47,680 nucleotides of DNA from JBBIGV01 sp037447335 (GTDB lineage: Bacteria > Bacteroidota > Ignavibacteria > Ignavibacteriales > Ignavibacteriaceae). Positions 14,788 through 24,499 of the stretch are shown here, in pieces. A program made the position numbers and the translations under genes. Every line of letters starts with the position of its first letter. Within the stretch, counting starts at the first letter, position 1. The notes beneath the pieces were generated by a model, which did not search any database, was not told where the DNA came from, and saw only the letters and a program-made list of their open reading frames with translations. Location of the stretch: contig JBBIGV010000020.1 in NCBI GenBank assembly GCA_037447335.1, positions 1 to 47,680 on the forward strand, written 5' to 3'.

Positions 14788-17382
14788 TTATTTAATCAGC
14801 AACATCTTTTTAGTTTCTACAAAGTTACCTGCACGTACAGTAAAGAAGTACGTTCCGCTTGAGACGAAATTACCTGCGTCGTTTGTACCATTCCATGATA
14901 CCTCATAAAAACCTGTATTCTGATAATTATTAACGAGTTCGGCAATCTGCGCACCATTGATGTCATAAATAACAACTTTAACATCACTTGCTTCGGGTAT
15001 CGAGTATCTGAAGTGAGTTGATGGATTAAAAGGGTTCGGGTAGTTATGAGTCAATTCAAATTTTTCCGGTGTGCCTGTCCCTAAGTCGGTTACATCTGCA
15101 GCGCCTGATAAATTTGCAGAGAACATACTTCTTCCATGCGTAGCAGCAAAGAGTCTGTTATCAGATGACCTGTAATCCAGATCATCTACAGAAACATTAG
15201 CCATGCCGCCAACATCCTGAAACCAGCTAGTGCCTCCGTTGGTTGTTGTGAAAACGCCAAGATCAGTTCCGACATAAATGGAGTTTGATTGGGTTGGATG
15301 AACGATCACACAATTAACCGGCAAATTCGGGAGGTTAGTTGATATGTTAGTCCAGCTTACACCATAATCAGTAGTTTTATATATTTTGCTGCTCGAAGTA
15401 AAACCGGAAAATGTAGCGTAAGCAACAGCCGGGTTTGAAGGATCGGTTGCAATTCTTGTAACATATGCATTCGGTAGTCCTGAATTTCTCAGATTCCAAT
15501 TAGCGCCACCGTCAGTAGAGACCTGAACTCTTCCGTTAGTACAGCCAACGTAAATAACATTGGAGTTTCCTTTTGCGATAATTACTGTTGATATACGTGC
15601 GCCTTGTTGACCGCTTCCGTCGCCGGTGAGGTCACCGCTTATAGCAGACCAGTTAGCTGCACCGTTGGTTGTTCTCCAGACACGGTAAGTGCCGCCAACA
15701 ATATTACTAGAATTATTCGGATCCATCGAGAATGGTGTAATGAACAAAGTTCTGTCGGTTGTTCCATCCCAAAAGTTCGGACCTGTGGGTATTCCATTCA
15801 TCGCTTTGAAGAAGGTTGCCCCGGCATCTGTTGATTTGAAGAATGCAAAATTTATATACTCCATATAAATATTGTTCGGATTAACAAAATCCACTTCTGT
15901 AGCGCCGCCATCTCCGCCAAGTAATTCCGTCCAGTTGTGACTGCCGGTAGTTCCAAGTGTTCCGTTATCCTGCGTACCACCATAATATTTTGAACCGGAC
16001 GGTGAAACTGCTCCATAATAAAATTGAGTTATGTATAATCCGTTATTGAGTGAAGTCCAGTTTTCACCTTTGTTAGTAGATTTCCACATACCACCATCAT
16101 TTCCAAGATACATCATGTTTGAATTGGATGGAGAAAAAGCAATAGCATGCTGATCGGCATGAACATATTGAGGCGCGCCACCCTGTGGATACCAGTTTGT
16201 TTTTTGCGTCCAGTTAATTCCACCATTGGTAGATTTCCAGAAATCAATTCCACCTGCATAAACTATAGCTGCGTTATCCGGATCAACATAAATAATGTTA
16301 TCGTACCAAGCCTGTGGAATAGCATAGTCACTTGAGCCTGAATAAGTTGGGCCTGGTATAGTTATAGAACTCCATGTGTTTCCCCAGTCGGTTGTTATTC
16401 CCATAGCACCTATTCCATACGTTGAAGCATTCATTATAGAAACATAAGCAACTGCCGGGTTGGATTTGGAAGTAGCTATTTCAATTCTGCCATAAGAAGC
16501 ATGCCCGAGGTTCGGAGTAAAATTACTGCCGCCATCAGTGCTTCTGTAAACCGAAGCATTATCAAAAAGACCGAATGCTGCATAAATAGTTGGTGGAGAA
16601 GAATATGAAATTTCAACATCTGTACAGTGCACATCAGCTCCGCCTGTTCCAACCAGTACATCGGTGAATGTATTTCCTCCATCGTTAGATCTGAACAAGC
16701 CTTTTCTTGTTGCAGCCCATAGAGTGTTGGTAGTATTATCAATGATCAATTTATTCACATAATAAAAATTATTATTGTTAGTGGAAGCTAATCTTGACCA
16801 AGTAGCACCTGCATCGGTAGTTTTAAATATTCCTTCGCCTCTTATTGCATCAAGATTGAAAAAACCTTCGCCGGTACCGGCATAAATTACATTAGGATTA
16901 GTCGGGTCCATTACCATAGAACAAACCGCGAGATTTTCCATATGGTCTTTCAATGGAGCCCAACTAGCGCCCCCGTTTGTAGTTTTCCATACGCCGCCGC
17001 TTACAGCGCCAATGTAAACTATATCGGGGTTTGTGGGATGCACAACAACTGCACGAACTCTGCCGCCAATATTACCGGGGCCAAGCTGCGTCCAGGTTAA
17101 TGCCGGTGCTTCAATTGGCAGGTTTTCGCGTTGAATGTGTTCCAACGCTTCCTGCCGCCATCCTTCAGGAATATATCCGAGTGGATATGCGCGTTGTTCA
17201 AAGTACCATTTTATAGCTTCTTTCGGATAGCCATAATTTGGCTTCTTATTTTTTTTCTGTTCGATACGCCACTCGCGGAAATCTTCAGTAGTCAGAACCC
17301 GTGTTTGATCTGTACTAAAGTAAAAGTAAGCCCCGCCAGCCAAAAGCCCGCTTAACAAAAAGTATAAAAGTCTGTTTTTCAT
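14788..17382 (-). CDS. Large secreted BNR/sialidase-propeller protein with C-terminal sorting domain
   Basis: An 864-residue protein. The signal sequence is at 1-20 (LLYFLLSGLLAGGAYFYF). From residue about 95 to 760 there are many repeats with the Asp-box form (T/S-x-D/N-x-G-x-x-W/F): KTTNGGASW, KTTDAGATW, RSNDGGNTF, KSTNGGINW, QVSTDGGANW, KTTDYGVSW. This predicts one or two beta-propellers of the sortilin/exo-sialidase type. Blade-linking HPTNPDIVYIG and DPTNPNVIYAG segments recur. The last 85 residues are a sorting domain (NYPNPFNPSTHFRYSIPEA to KKMLLIK). Catalytic sialidase residues are not evident; surface binding or proteolysis-related roles are equally possible. It lies after a lipoprotein gene, 13 bases downstream. 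Confidence 0.85.
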   Translation of the reverse strand: MKNRLLYFLLSGLLAGGAYFYFSTDQTRVLTTEDFREWRIEQKKNKKPNYGYPKEAIKWYFEQRAYPLGYIPEGWRQEALEHIQRENLPIEAPALTWTQLGPGNIGGRVRAVVVHPTNPDIVYIGAVSGGVWKTTNGGASWAPLKDHMENLAVCSMVMDPTNPNVIYAGTGEGFFNLDAIRGEGIFKTTDAGATWSRLASTNNNNFYYVNKLIIDNTTNTLWAATRKGLFRSNDGGNTFTDVLVGTGGADVHCTDVEISYSSPPTIYAAFGLFDNASVYRSTDGGSNFTPNLGHASYGRIEIATSKSNPAVAYVSIMNASTYGIGAMGITTDWGNTWSSITIPGPTYSGSSDYAIPQAWYDNIIYVDPDNAAIVYAGGIDFWKSTNGGINWTQKTNWYPQGGAPQYVHADQHAIAFSPSNSNMMYLGNDGGMWKSTNKGENWTSLNNGLYITQFYYGAVSPSGSKYYGGTQDNGTLGTTGSHNWTELLGGDGGATEVDFVNPNNIYMEYINFAFFKSTDAGATFFKAMNGIPTGPNFWDGTTDRTLFITPFSMDPNNSSNIVGGTYRVWRTTNGAANWSAISGDLTGDGSGQQGARISTVIIAKGNSNVIYVGCTNGRVQVSTDGGANWNLRNSGLPNAYVTRIATDPSNPAVAYATFSGFTSSSKIYKTTDYGVSWTNISTNLPNLPVNCVIVHPTQSNSIYVGTDLGVFTTTNGGTSWFQDVGGMANVSVDDLDYRSSDNRLFAATHGRSMFSANLSGAADVTDLGTGTPEKFELTHNYPNPFNPSTHFRYSIPEASDVKVVIYDINGAQIAELVNNYQNTGFYEVSWNGTNDAGNFVSSGTYFFTVRAGNFVETKKMLLIK

Positions 17383-17395
17383 TATTCTATCCTTT

Positions 17396-17830
17396 CTAGT
17401 TAATTAAATCCTGAATGAACCATCCATTCATCCGTTCAAAAAATATGTATGCTTTAAAAGTATCGCCTGCATTCTTATCAAGAAGTGTTTTGAACCTCCT
17501 GTTTTTTTCATTATCCGGCATATTGCCTTCATCATTAATATAGAAAAGAGGTGTTAACGTATAAGTTCTGCCTGCAGTTGCAAGACTTTGATAAGCTCCA
17601 TCATCTTCTACCTGCGATATTAAAGCACGTATAGTGAAACCGTTGTCACCCTTCATTATATCCTGAATAGTGGCAGTAACTGTTGATCGGTTTATCGCAA
17701 TATCCTGGGGCGGGGGTGGTATGTTTATCTGACCGCTGCTGCCTCCCTTGTTTTCAACCTGAGGCTGCGTGCAGCAGGAAAAAAAGTGGAATGATAGAAG
17801 CAGGACTGAAAAAGATATAAGTTTTTTCAT
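17396..17830 (-). CDS. Hypothetical lipoprotein
   Basis: A 144-residue protein with a lipoprotein signal peptide (MKKLISFSVLLLSF, lipobox FFSCC or FSCCT near C19/C20). A G/P-rich linker with IPPPPQD follows, then a small beta-rich domain (RSTVTATIQDIMKGDNGFTIRALISQVE, later GDTFKAYIFFE). The domain is not one I recognise; the pattern resembles small OB-like domains. It lies 13 bases upstream of the BNR-repeat protein in the same direction, so the two may be co-transcribed. It diverges from glnE with only 25 bases between starts. Confidence 0.65.
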   Translation of the reverse strand: MKKLISFSVLLLSFHFFSCCTQPQVENKGGSSGQINIPPPPQDIAINRSTVTATIQDIMKGDNGFTIRALISQVEDDGAYQSLATAGRTYTLTPLFYINDEGNMPDNEKNRRFKTLLDKNAGDTFKAYIFFERMNGWFIQDLIN

Positions 17831-17855
17831 ACAGATTCCTTTTTGTTAATTTATA

Positions 17856-20723
17856 ATGAACTTCTTAAAAAAAACTATTATTGTTAAATTGAAAAAAAGA
17901 TATTCAAAAATTATTTACATGCCGCAAAAGACCAGTAGTACGGAATTATCGGACGAATTCATTAAAAAGTTTGCCGAACTTTCATTAAAACATATTTCCG
18001 TTAATCTATTTGAAGAATTAGTTGCTTTGTTTAACAAAGATTTATCGCTGCATCATTTTTCGAGAACTTCTGAATCAAATCTGCTGCGGATTCTTGGGAG
18101 TATGTATGACCTGTCATCTTTTTTAAGGGATTGTAAAAAATATCCGCACCATATCGAACTTCTCGTTGCAATTTCTGCTTACAGCAATTATTTGACAGAC
18201 ATACTTGTAAGAAATCCGGAGTATTTTTACTGGATAATAAATCCATCAGTAATTTCGTCTGAATATTATGAAGAAAAAACAAAGGAATCAACAAGTGACA
18301 TAAAAGTATTTTTTAAAACAGCGTCTTCACGAATGAATGCCTTAAGATCACTCAAGCGAAAGGAAATACTTCGTATAGGCGTTAATGATATTGTTCACAA
18401 AGCACCACCCGAAATTATTACAAATGAACTTTCAGTACTGGCAAAAGAAATTACTTCGCTAGTGTTCGGCTTCTGCTACGAAGAAATTCTGAACAAGTAC
18501 CGGATCAAATCTGTTCCAAGAAAATATTGCCTTCTCGCATTAGGAAAACTTGGCGGAGATGAGTTGAATTATAGTTCTGATATCGACCTGCTGCTGTTTT
18601 ATGATAAAGATTCAAAGATAAATAAGAAGCATTACATTGAAATTTTGAACGAATCAGTTTTGCTCTTTATTGAACGAATGACATCTGTAACAGGCACCGG
18701 ATTCTTATACAGGGTGGATTTCAGACTAAGACCTGACGGACGAAACTCTCCACTATGCAAACCGGTACACCAATACCTTAACTATTACGAAACACGCGGT
18801 GAAGATTGGGAGAGACAAATGCTGATCAAAAGCAGCTTTATTTGCGGAAATAAAAAACTCTATGATTCCTTCATTTCCTATCTGACACCGTTTATTTATC
18901 CTTCAGGCTTTTCAGCATCACCAACAGAACAAATCAGGAGACTAAAACAAAATATTGAGACACGATTGGGTGATGAAGAGAATATAAAACTCATCCCCGG
19001 GGGTATAAGAGATATTGAATTTTCAGTTCAGGCTCTGCAGTTATTAAACGGCGGCAGATTAAAATCAATCAGAACAACAAATACACTTGATGCAATTTCC
19101 AGATTACAATCGGAAAATTTGCTATCTGTAAATGAAGCTGCCGCGCTGACTGAAGCATATATTCTTTACAGGAAGATAGAGCATTTTCTTCAACTGATGA
19201 ATGACCGGCAAACTCATACAATACCCGAAGACATTGAAATGCTTTTGAAACTCTCATCTTTTCTCGGGTACAAAAATCCTGAAAGCTTCAAAAAAGACCT
19301 GGCAGAAAAAAGAAAATCTGTATTAGAAACCTTTAACTCAATTATGGGAATTGAATCCGTTGAAGTGCTATCAGCCGGGAAGATGGTAAGGTTCAGCAAT
19401 AAGACCAAAGCGTTAAGCAACCTCGAATACCTCAGAAAAGGTGTCGGTTTATTCGGCACAAAGCAGTTCGATAAAGAATCCATTGCTGCATTCAGTGAAA
19501 TTGAACATGCTCTGTTTGAATATCTTTTAACCTCGCTCAACCCTGATCAAACCCTGCAAAACTTTGTGCGCATTATAAGCAATGCTAACTTCCCTTCTAT
19601 CTGGTATCACGAATTCCGTGATAAAAAAATTTTTACATCGTTTTTGAGATTATGCGAGTTCTCTCAAAAATCTATTGATATGTTTGCTTCCGACAAAGAT
19701 TTGCGGGAGGCGTTCCTCTCAAAAAAAGTATTTGAGAAACTAAATCCCAAAAGCCTCATACACTTCAGCTATAAAGAATTGGCATTCGTATTATCAGTTC
19801 AGTTTATTCTGGGGATGATAAGTCGTGAGAGAGTATCTTTATTGTTGAGTAACTATGTGAAGGAGATCATTAAGAATGAAGCATCTAATATTCTGGCTGA
19901 ACTGCAAAATGATTCATTCTTTATTTCAGTTATGGGCAGCACCGGCAATAATGAGTTTACTTTTTCATCCGACATAGACCTGATTTTTGCAATTGATGAT
20001 GAACACGTTAACGCCGAAACAGAAAAGCATTTTCAGCATTTTTTGAAAATACTTCGGGAAAAGTTTTCCGGCGTTGAAGTTGATTGCCGTCTCCGCCCGG
20101 AAGGTAAAAGCAGCCAACTTGTATGGAGTATAAAAAGTTATTTAAAATATTTCAATACCCGCGCAAGGATATGGGAAATACAAGCCTTCACAAAATCAGA
20201 TTTGGTGGGCGGAAACAGGAAGATGTTTAATAAACTAATCTCTTCAATAGTAAAGAGAGTCAGAACAGTTTCAAGACCCTTCATAGTTTCGGAAATTCAA
20301 CAGATGAGAAAGCAATTGTATCCAAAGGATGTTTCTGCACTGATGCAGGCAGTAAATCTGAAAAAAAGCGGCGGCGGGTTGACTGATATTGAATTTATTA
20401 TTCAGTATATTTTACTTTGTAACCATCAATTATATAAAAAAGGAATGGGTAAATCGGTATCCAAATCTCTGGAAATATTTAAGGACATTCTGATTCCGGC
20501 AGATGTTTGCATCGAACTTAGTAACAATTACAGCTTTCTTAAAAATCTTGAAGTTACAAATCAGCTTATGTTCAACTCCGGTAATGCCGTTCTCCCGGTT
20601 AGTGAGGAAAAGCTAAACTCATTGATGAACTTTCTTGGTTTTAAATCCAGAGAGGAATTCAATAAGAAATTATCTTCCGTTATGAAATTTAATCTATCAC
20701 AATACAGCAGGATAATCAGGTAG
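17856..20723 (+). CDS. glnE: Glutamate-ammonia-ligase adenylyltransferase (GlnE)
   Basis: A 955-residue protein with two nucleotidyltransferase domains, as in GlnE, which adds and removes AMP on glutamine synthetase in response to nitrogen status. The first has LGKLGGDELNYSSDIDLL (about 228-245), the second MGSTGNNEFTFSSDIDLI (about 692-709); both keep the D-x-D metal ligands. PGGIRDIEFSVQ and GGGLTDIEFIIQYI are the GlnE-specific elements after each domain. The second domain has NN where many have GG. Length matches the family. The start could be ATG 17856 or ATG 17919 (MPQKTSS); the first 21 residues are basic and not typical. Two bases separate its stop from the DUF2723 gene. No P-II gene is nearby. 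Confidence 0.9.
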   Translation: MNFLKKTIIVKLKKRYSKIIYMPQKTSSTELSDEFIKKFAELSLKHISVNLFEELVALFNKDLSLHHFSRTSESNLLRILGSMYDLSSFLRDCKKYPHHIELLVAISAYSNYLTDILVRNPEYFYWIINPSVISSEYYEEKTKESTSDIKVFFKTASSRMNALRSLKRKEILRIGVNDIVHKAPPEIITNELSVLAKEITSLVFGFCYEEILNKYRIKSVPRKYCLLALGKLGGDELNYSSDIDLLLFYDKDSKINKKHYIEILNESVLLFIERMTSVTGTGFLYRVDFRLRPDGRNSPLCKPVHQYLNYYETRGEDWERQMLIKSSFICGNKKLYDSFISYLTPFIYPSGFSASPTEQIRRLKQNIETRLGDEENIKLIPGGIRDIEFSVQALQLLNGGRLKSIRTTNTLDAISRLQSENLLSVNEAAALTEAYILYRKIEHFLQLMNDRQTHTIPEDIEMLLKLSSFLGYKNPESFKKDLAEKRKSVLETFNSIMGIESVEVLSAGKMVRFSNKTKALSNLEYLRKGVGLFGTKQFDKESIAAFSEIEHALFEYLLTSLNPDQTLQNFVRIISNANFPSIWYHEFRDKKIFTSFLRLCEFSQKSIDMFASDKDLREAFLSKKVFEKLNPKSLIHFSYKELAFVLSVQFILGMISRERVSLLLSNYVKEIIKNEASNILAELQNDSFFISVMGSTGNNEFTFSSDIDLIFAIDDEHVNAETEKHFQHFLKILREKFSGVEVDCRLRPEGKSSQLVWSIKSYLKYFNTRARIWEIQAFTKSDLVGGNRKMFNKLISSIVKRVRTVSRPFIVSEIQQMRKQLYPKDVSALMQAVNLKKSGGGLTDIEFIIQYILLCNHQLYKKGMGKSVSKSLEIFKDILIPADVCIELSNNYSFLKNLEVTNQLMFNSGNAVLPVSEEKLNSLMNFLGFKSREEFNKKLSSVMKFNLSQYSRIIR

Positions 20724-20725
20724 AA

Positions 20726-22687
20726 ATGTTTTTAAATTTACTAAAGAGACACATTCACATCGCTGCAGGATTTCTGACATTCATAATTTACCTGTTCACA
20801 CTTGCACCCTCTGTAATACAAATTGACCCGGGTGAACTTGCAGCAGTACAGGCAACACTTGGAATTGCACATCCTACTGGTTATCCGCTGTTTACGTTAG
20901 CGGGGTATTTATTTTCACAAATACCTTTACCATTTACTACAATTTATCATTTGAATCTGCTGGCGGCAATATGGTGCAGCGCAGGTATTGTGGTATTCGT
21001 TTATACAATAAAATTCATATTCGAAAATATAAATGAATTCGGAGCGCAATCAGCAAAACCAAAAGCCCCTAAAAAAATTAAGAAAAAAACAAAAGCAATT
21101 GCAACTGAAACAATACAGTTACCTCACAAATCTTTTGAGCCGCTTCATGTTTTGATCGCGGGGTTTGCAGGAGGACTTCTAATTGCGTTAAATAAAACTT
21201 ACTGGTTCCAAAGCACGTCGGTGGAGGTTTATTCGCTGCATATCTTCCTTATGACACTCATAATTCTTTTCTTATTAAAGGCATACATTAGTAAGGATGA
21301 ATTCACAGGATTTAATTTCAAACATCCGTGGATGATCTTTGCACTAATGCTGGCTTTAGGATTCACTAATCATATGACTACCTTGCTTGTGCTGCCGGGT
21401 GTGGCATATCTGTTCTTTAATAAATACGGGTTTAAGAAGGAAAGTTTTAAAAAGATTTTAAGGATGCAGGTCGTATTTGTACCTGTACTAACAGTTTTAT
21501 ATGCATATCTTCCATTGCGCGCGGCGCAAAGTCCGCTGTTGAACTGGGGAAACCCAATAGACCTTGAAAGATTTTTACGTCATGTATCCGGCAAGCAATA
21601 CCAGGTATGGATTTTTTCTTCGATGGATGCCGCAAAGAAACAATTTGTTTATTTTATTGATTCGCTGACAACGGAATTTAGTTTTATTCTGATTTTATGT
21701 GCCATCGGAGTGATTTATCTTCTTCGTGAATTCAAAAAATTATTTGTTTTCCTCGGAATATGTTTCATCGCAACTGTTATCTATTCGATTAACTATGATA
21801 TAAGTGATATTGATGCGTATTTTTTGTTAGCTTACCTGGCAATGTCGTTTTTTGCTGTCTTTGGTGTAATTGCCTTTGTTCAGTATATGAAAAAGCAGAA
21901 AATCAAAGAGGGAATTTCCTTTACAATTATATTTCTATTAATAATTCTTCACGCTTCAATCACATTTAAAAAAGTTGATCAAAGCAGCGTTTATTCATTT
22001 GAAGATTATACAAAAGAACTTATGAACAGCGTCCCGGAGAATGCTGTAATATTCAGTTACCAATGGGATTATTTTCTTTCCGCCTCATATTATTTTCAAT
22101 TCGTTGAGAATTTCAGAAGGGATGTTGTTGTTGTTGATAAAGAATTATTAAGAAGATCTTGGTACTTTCATCAGCTTGAAACCTGCTACCCCGGGATATT
22201 TGATGGCATAAAAGCGGAAACTGAAATTTTCCTGCGAGCGCTTGAACCATTTGAACGGGATGAACCTTATGACGGCAATGTAATTGAAAGACATTTCAGA
22301 CATCTGATGACACGGTTTGTTGAAACAAGTCTGGAAAGCCGGGAATTTTTTATTGCACCAGAAGTTGTTGAAAAAGAAATGCAAACCGGCGAACTTACTC
22401 TGCCGCAGGGTTATACAGTAGTTCCGGATATTTTTATGTTCAGAGTAGTTAAAGGTAATGAGTATGTTCCCGCACCTGACCCCGTTTTTAACATTCGCTT
22501 TCCGGAGTCAACAAATATTTATATTGAAAACCTTAAAAGATTTGTCGGAGCAATGCTTGTCAGGCGTGCCTTGTATGAACTGCAGCATGGAAAAAAAGAA
22601 AGATCAAAAGTGTACATAGATAAAATAATGAGTGATCTCCCGGGCTTTGAAATACCGCTGAGTGTGTGGGAGGCTCTTGAAAGATAG
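20726..22687 (+). CDS. DUF2723 membrane protein (putative glycosyltransferase of the mannosyltransferase fold)
   Basis: A 653-residue protein with about ten membrane segments in residues 10-420 and a soluble C-terminal domain. The hallmark of DUF2723 is at 32-54: IDPGELAAVQATLGIAHPTG, with the acidic residue in the first loop as in the GT-C class of lipid-linked sugar transferases. A lysine-rich cytoplasmic loop (PKAPKKIKKKTKA) lies near residue 115. Members probably glycosylate surface molecules using polyprenyl-phosphate sugars, but the reaction is unproven. It starts two bases after the glnE stop and is surely co-transcribed, though no functional link is evident. Confidence 0.85.
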   Translation: MFLNLLKRHIHIAAGFLTFIIYLFTLAPSVIQIDPGELAAVQATLGIAHPTGYPLFTLAGYLFSQIPLPFTTIYHLNLLAAIWCSAGIVVFVYTIKFIFENINEFGAQSAKPKAPKKIKKKTKAIATETIQLPHKSFEPLHVLIAGFAGGLLIALNKTYWFQSTSVEVYSLHIFLMTLIILFLLKAYISKDEFTGFNFKHPWMIFALMLALGFTNHMTTLLVLPGVAYLFFNKYGFKKESFKKILRMQVVFVPVLTVLYAYLPLRAAQSPLLNWGNPIDLERFLRHVSGKQYQVWIFSSMDAAKKQFVYFIDSLTTEFSFILILCAIGVIYLLREFKKLFVFLGICFIATVIYSINYDISDIDAYFLLAYLAMSFFAVFGVIAFVQYMKKQKIKEGISFTIIFLLIILHASITFKKVDQSSVYSFEDYTKELMNSVPENAVIFSYQWDYFLSASYYFQFVENFRRDVVVVDKELLRRSWYFHQLETCYPGIFDGIKAETEIFLRALEPFERDEPYDGNVIERHFRHLMTRFVETSLESREFFIAPEVVEKEMQTGELTLPQGYTVVPDIFMFRVVKGNEYVPAPDPVFNIRFPESTNIYIENLKRFVGAMLVRRALYELQHGKKERSKVYIDKIMSDLPGFEIPLSVWEALER

Positions 22688-22736
22688 ACAGTAAAAAATA
22701 TGAAAGATCTAAACAGAGTTAACAGGAAATTTGTAC

Positions 22737-23828
22737 TTAGTCCTTTACAGCTCGCAGCAGTTGGTCTTTCCTGCTTTCACTAAGCTCATTTTCAGTCATA
22801 AATGATTGCAATGTAACATCAACTTGCTGAATGAGATTGCGTTTATAATATTTAGGCGCATAGATTGAACCATCAATCATATAGATCCTGTTAGACGACT
22901 CATCATAAAACGTATAGTTAATAAACGGACCTCCCATACCTTTTATATTAAGTTCCCATAAACCCTGAGTGAGAATAGCATATCTGCCTTTAAAGTTCAC
23001 CTCACTTGTAGTAAAGTAATCCTCAGCGATAAGAACATAACTTTGATCATCAGTAGTGCGGTAGTATTTTTCGGTGAGTCTGTTTCTTGCAGCTCTGATG
23101 GAATCAGCATTAAGAAATTCAGGAGAAGCGCCTTCAATCCAATGGACAAAAATCCATCGTTCCATATCTGTTCCCGGTGATCTTCTCAGCCAGACGAACT
23201 GATCCTCCGGTTTATTAAGTGCAAGTCTGAAATCAGCCTGAACATAGATCATCCAGCCATAATCTCGCAGAAGTTTCCCCTGAATATCTTTTTGTTCATA
23301 GCGTGAACTGTACAAGCTTTCATATAATCTTTGATCTGAAACTTTCTGATAAGCATAAAGGAGGTTATCCGAGTTTTTCAGAATCTTAAATTCAAGCTCC
23401 TGCATAGATGGCGCAGTTAAAACTGTAACTAACTGTTTCCTTGCCCATAGATCAGATTTAAAGACTGTAAAATCATTTTCTGCTTTTAACTTTTCTTTTA
23501 ACGCTGAATCAACAACTGCATCAATAAACTGAGAAGTTAAAGAGTTTGAATTCATTGGGGCTGCAATAATGATGTTCTTGCGGTTTTTAAATCGTTCAAG
23601 CTGATCAACAGAAATTCTTTTAAGAGTAAACAACTTCTCGGGCTGGGGTGTGTAAATCAGCTTTTCGTAAGTTGATTCCAGAGCCATTCTCAGATCTTCA
23701 TACTCAAGTGAATCAGCAACAACGTAAATTTCATCTTCAAGCCCCCGTGCCGGCTTTAAAGACGAGTCACAGGATACGAATAAGAACCCTGTTATTAAAA
23801 TTATATTGATTAAAAAAAGCTTTTGCAT
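22737..23828 (-). CDS. DUF4837-family lipoprotein
   Basis: From ATG 23828 the product has a lipoprotein signal (MQKLFLINIILITGFLFVSC, C20). The earlier start at 23894 would bury this signal and overlap the upstream gene, so 23828 is chosen; it lies three bases from the neighbour's stop. The mature part, about 340 residues, has the DUF4837 pattern: EIYVVADSLEYEDLRMALE, a middle with KLLRDYGWMIYVQADFRLA, and NADSIRAARNRLTEKYY. This family is restricted to Bacteroidota-type bacteria and has no known function. It is the last gene of the leftward ftsH run. Confidence 0.8.
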   Translation of the reverse strand: MQKLFLINIILITGFLFVSCDSSLKPARGLEDEIYVVADSLEYEDLRMALESTYEKLIYTPQPEKLFTLKRISVDQLERFKNRKNIIIAAPMNSNSLTSQFIDAVVDSALKEKLKAENDFTVFKSDLWARKQLVTVLTAPSMQELEFKILKNSDNLLYAYQKVSDQRLYESLYSSRYEQKDIQGKLLRDYGWMIYVQADFRLALNKPEDQFVWLRRSPGTDMERWIFVHWIEGASPEFLNADSIRAARNRLTEKYYRTTDDQSYVLIAEDYFTTSEVNFKGRYAILTQGLWELNIKGMGGPFINYTFYDESSNRIYMIDGSIYAPKYYKRNLIQQVDVTLQSFMTENELSESRKDQLLRAVKD

Positions 23829-23830
23829 TC

Positions 23831-24499
23831 CTACCTCGGTACGTTTGGCAAAATTAGTTGAAGTTGGGGCAGCATTAACGCATATAAGCCCCACATTGTT
23901 AAACCTATTGATATCGGGATAGTAAGATTATCATCAGCAAGTCCAAATGAAATATTTTCAACTATTGCACCTACTGCTGCGCCTATTATCCCGATCAGGT
24001 ACTCAATGAACATCCCTTCTATCTTGGGGGTAAATAAAACTACAAGGCTTGCACTTATAAAGAAAGCTAAAGTTCCTTCAAAACTTTTAGCAAGGAATTT
24101 TCTTTTCCCGAATTTTCTTCCTATGAGAGCAGCCAACGAATCGCTTATAACCAATATTATAAATGCTGTTACAAAAATTACTTTTGGCAGAACGATAACA
24201 CCAATTAAAGCTGAGAGAAGAACATAAGTAGCGCCGTTAAGATTTTTTTTTCGTTTATCCATTTCGTGCTCTCTGAGCAGGAATCCGAAAACCTTATAGA
24301 ATAGATTGCCGATTGACTTCGAGTAATAACGGCTAATATCAATAATTAATGCAAGTATGGTAAGAACAGACAAAATTTCAATTGCGGTTGATCTCGGTAT
24401 GAAGTAATAGATTATCGGTATGGAAAGTGAACAGAGATGAATAAGTTTTCGTACTAATTCATCTCTGTAATTTATAGTCCCACTATCAGTTGGAGTCAT
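23831..24499 (-). CDS. Polyprenol/diacylglycerol kinase-like membrane protein (SEC59/VTE5 type)
   Basis: A 222-residue protein with six or seven membrane segments. DELVRKLIHLCSLSIPIIYYF is the usual opening of the SEC59/DGK1/VTE5 family related to CDP-diglyceride synthases. VISDSLAALIGRKFGKRKF, then KSFEGTLAFFISA, is its most conserved region (D-x-x-A-x-x-x-G-x-x-x-G, K-S-x-E-G). Members phosphorylate dolichol, phytol or diacylglycerol using CTP; the substrate here is open. The start overlaps the end of ftsH by 14 bases, so it is coupled to it. Confidence 0.82.
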   Translation of the reverse strand: MTPTDSGTINYRDELVRKLIHLCSLSIPIIYYFIPRSTAIEILSVLTILALIIDISRYYSKSIGNLFYKVFGFLLREHEMDKRKKNLNGATYVLLSALIGVIVLPKVIFVTAFIILVISDSLAALIGRKFGKRKFLAKSFEGTLAFFISASLVVLFTPKIEGMFIEYLIGIIGAAVGAIVENISFGLADDNLTIPISIGLTMWGLYALMLPQLQLILPNVPR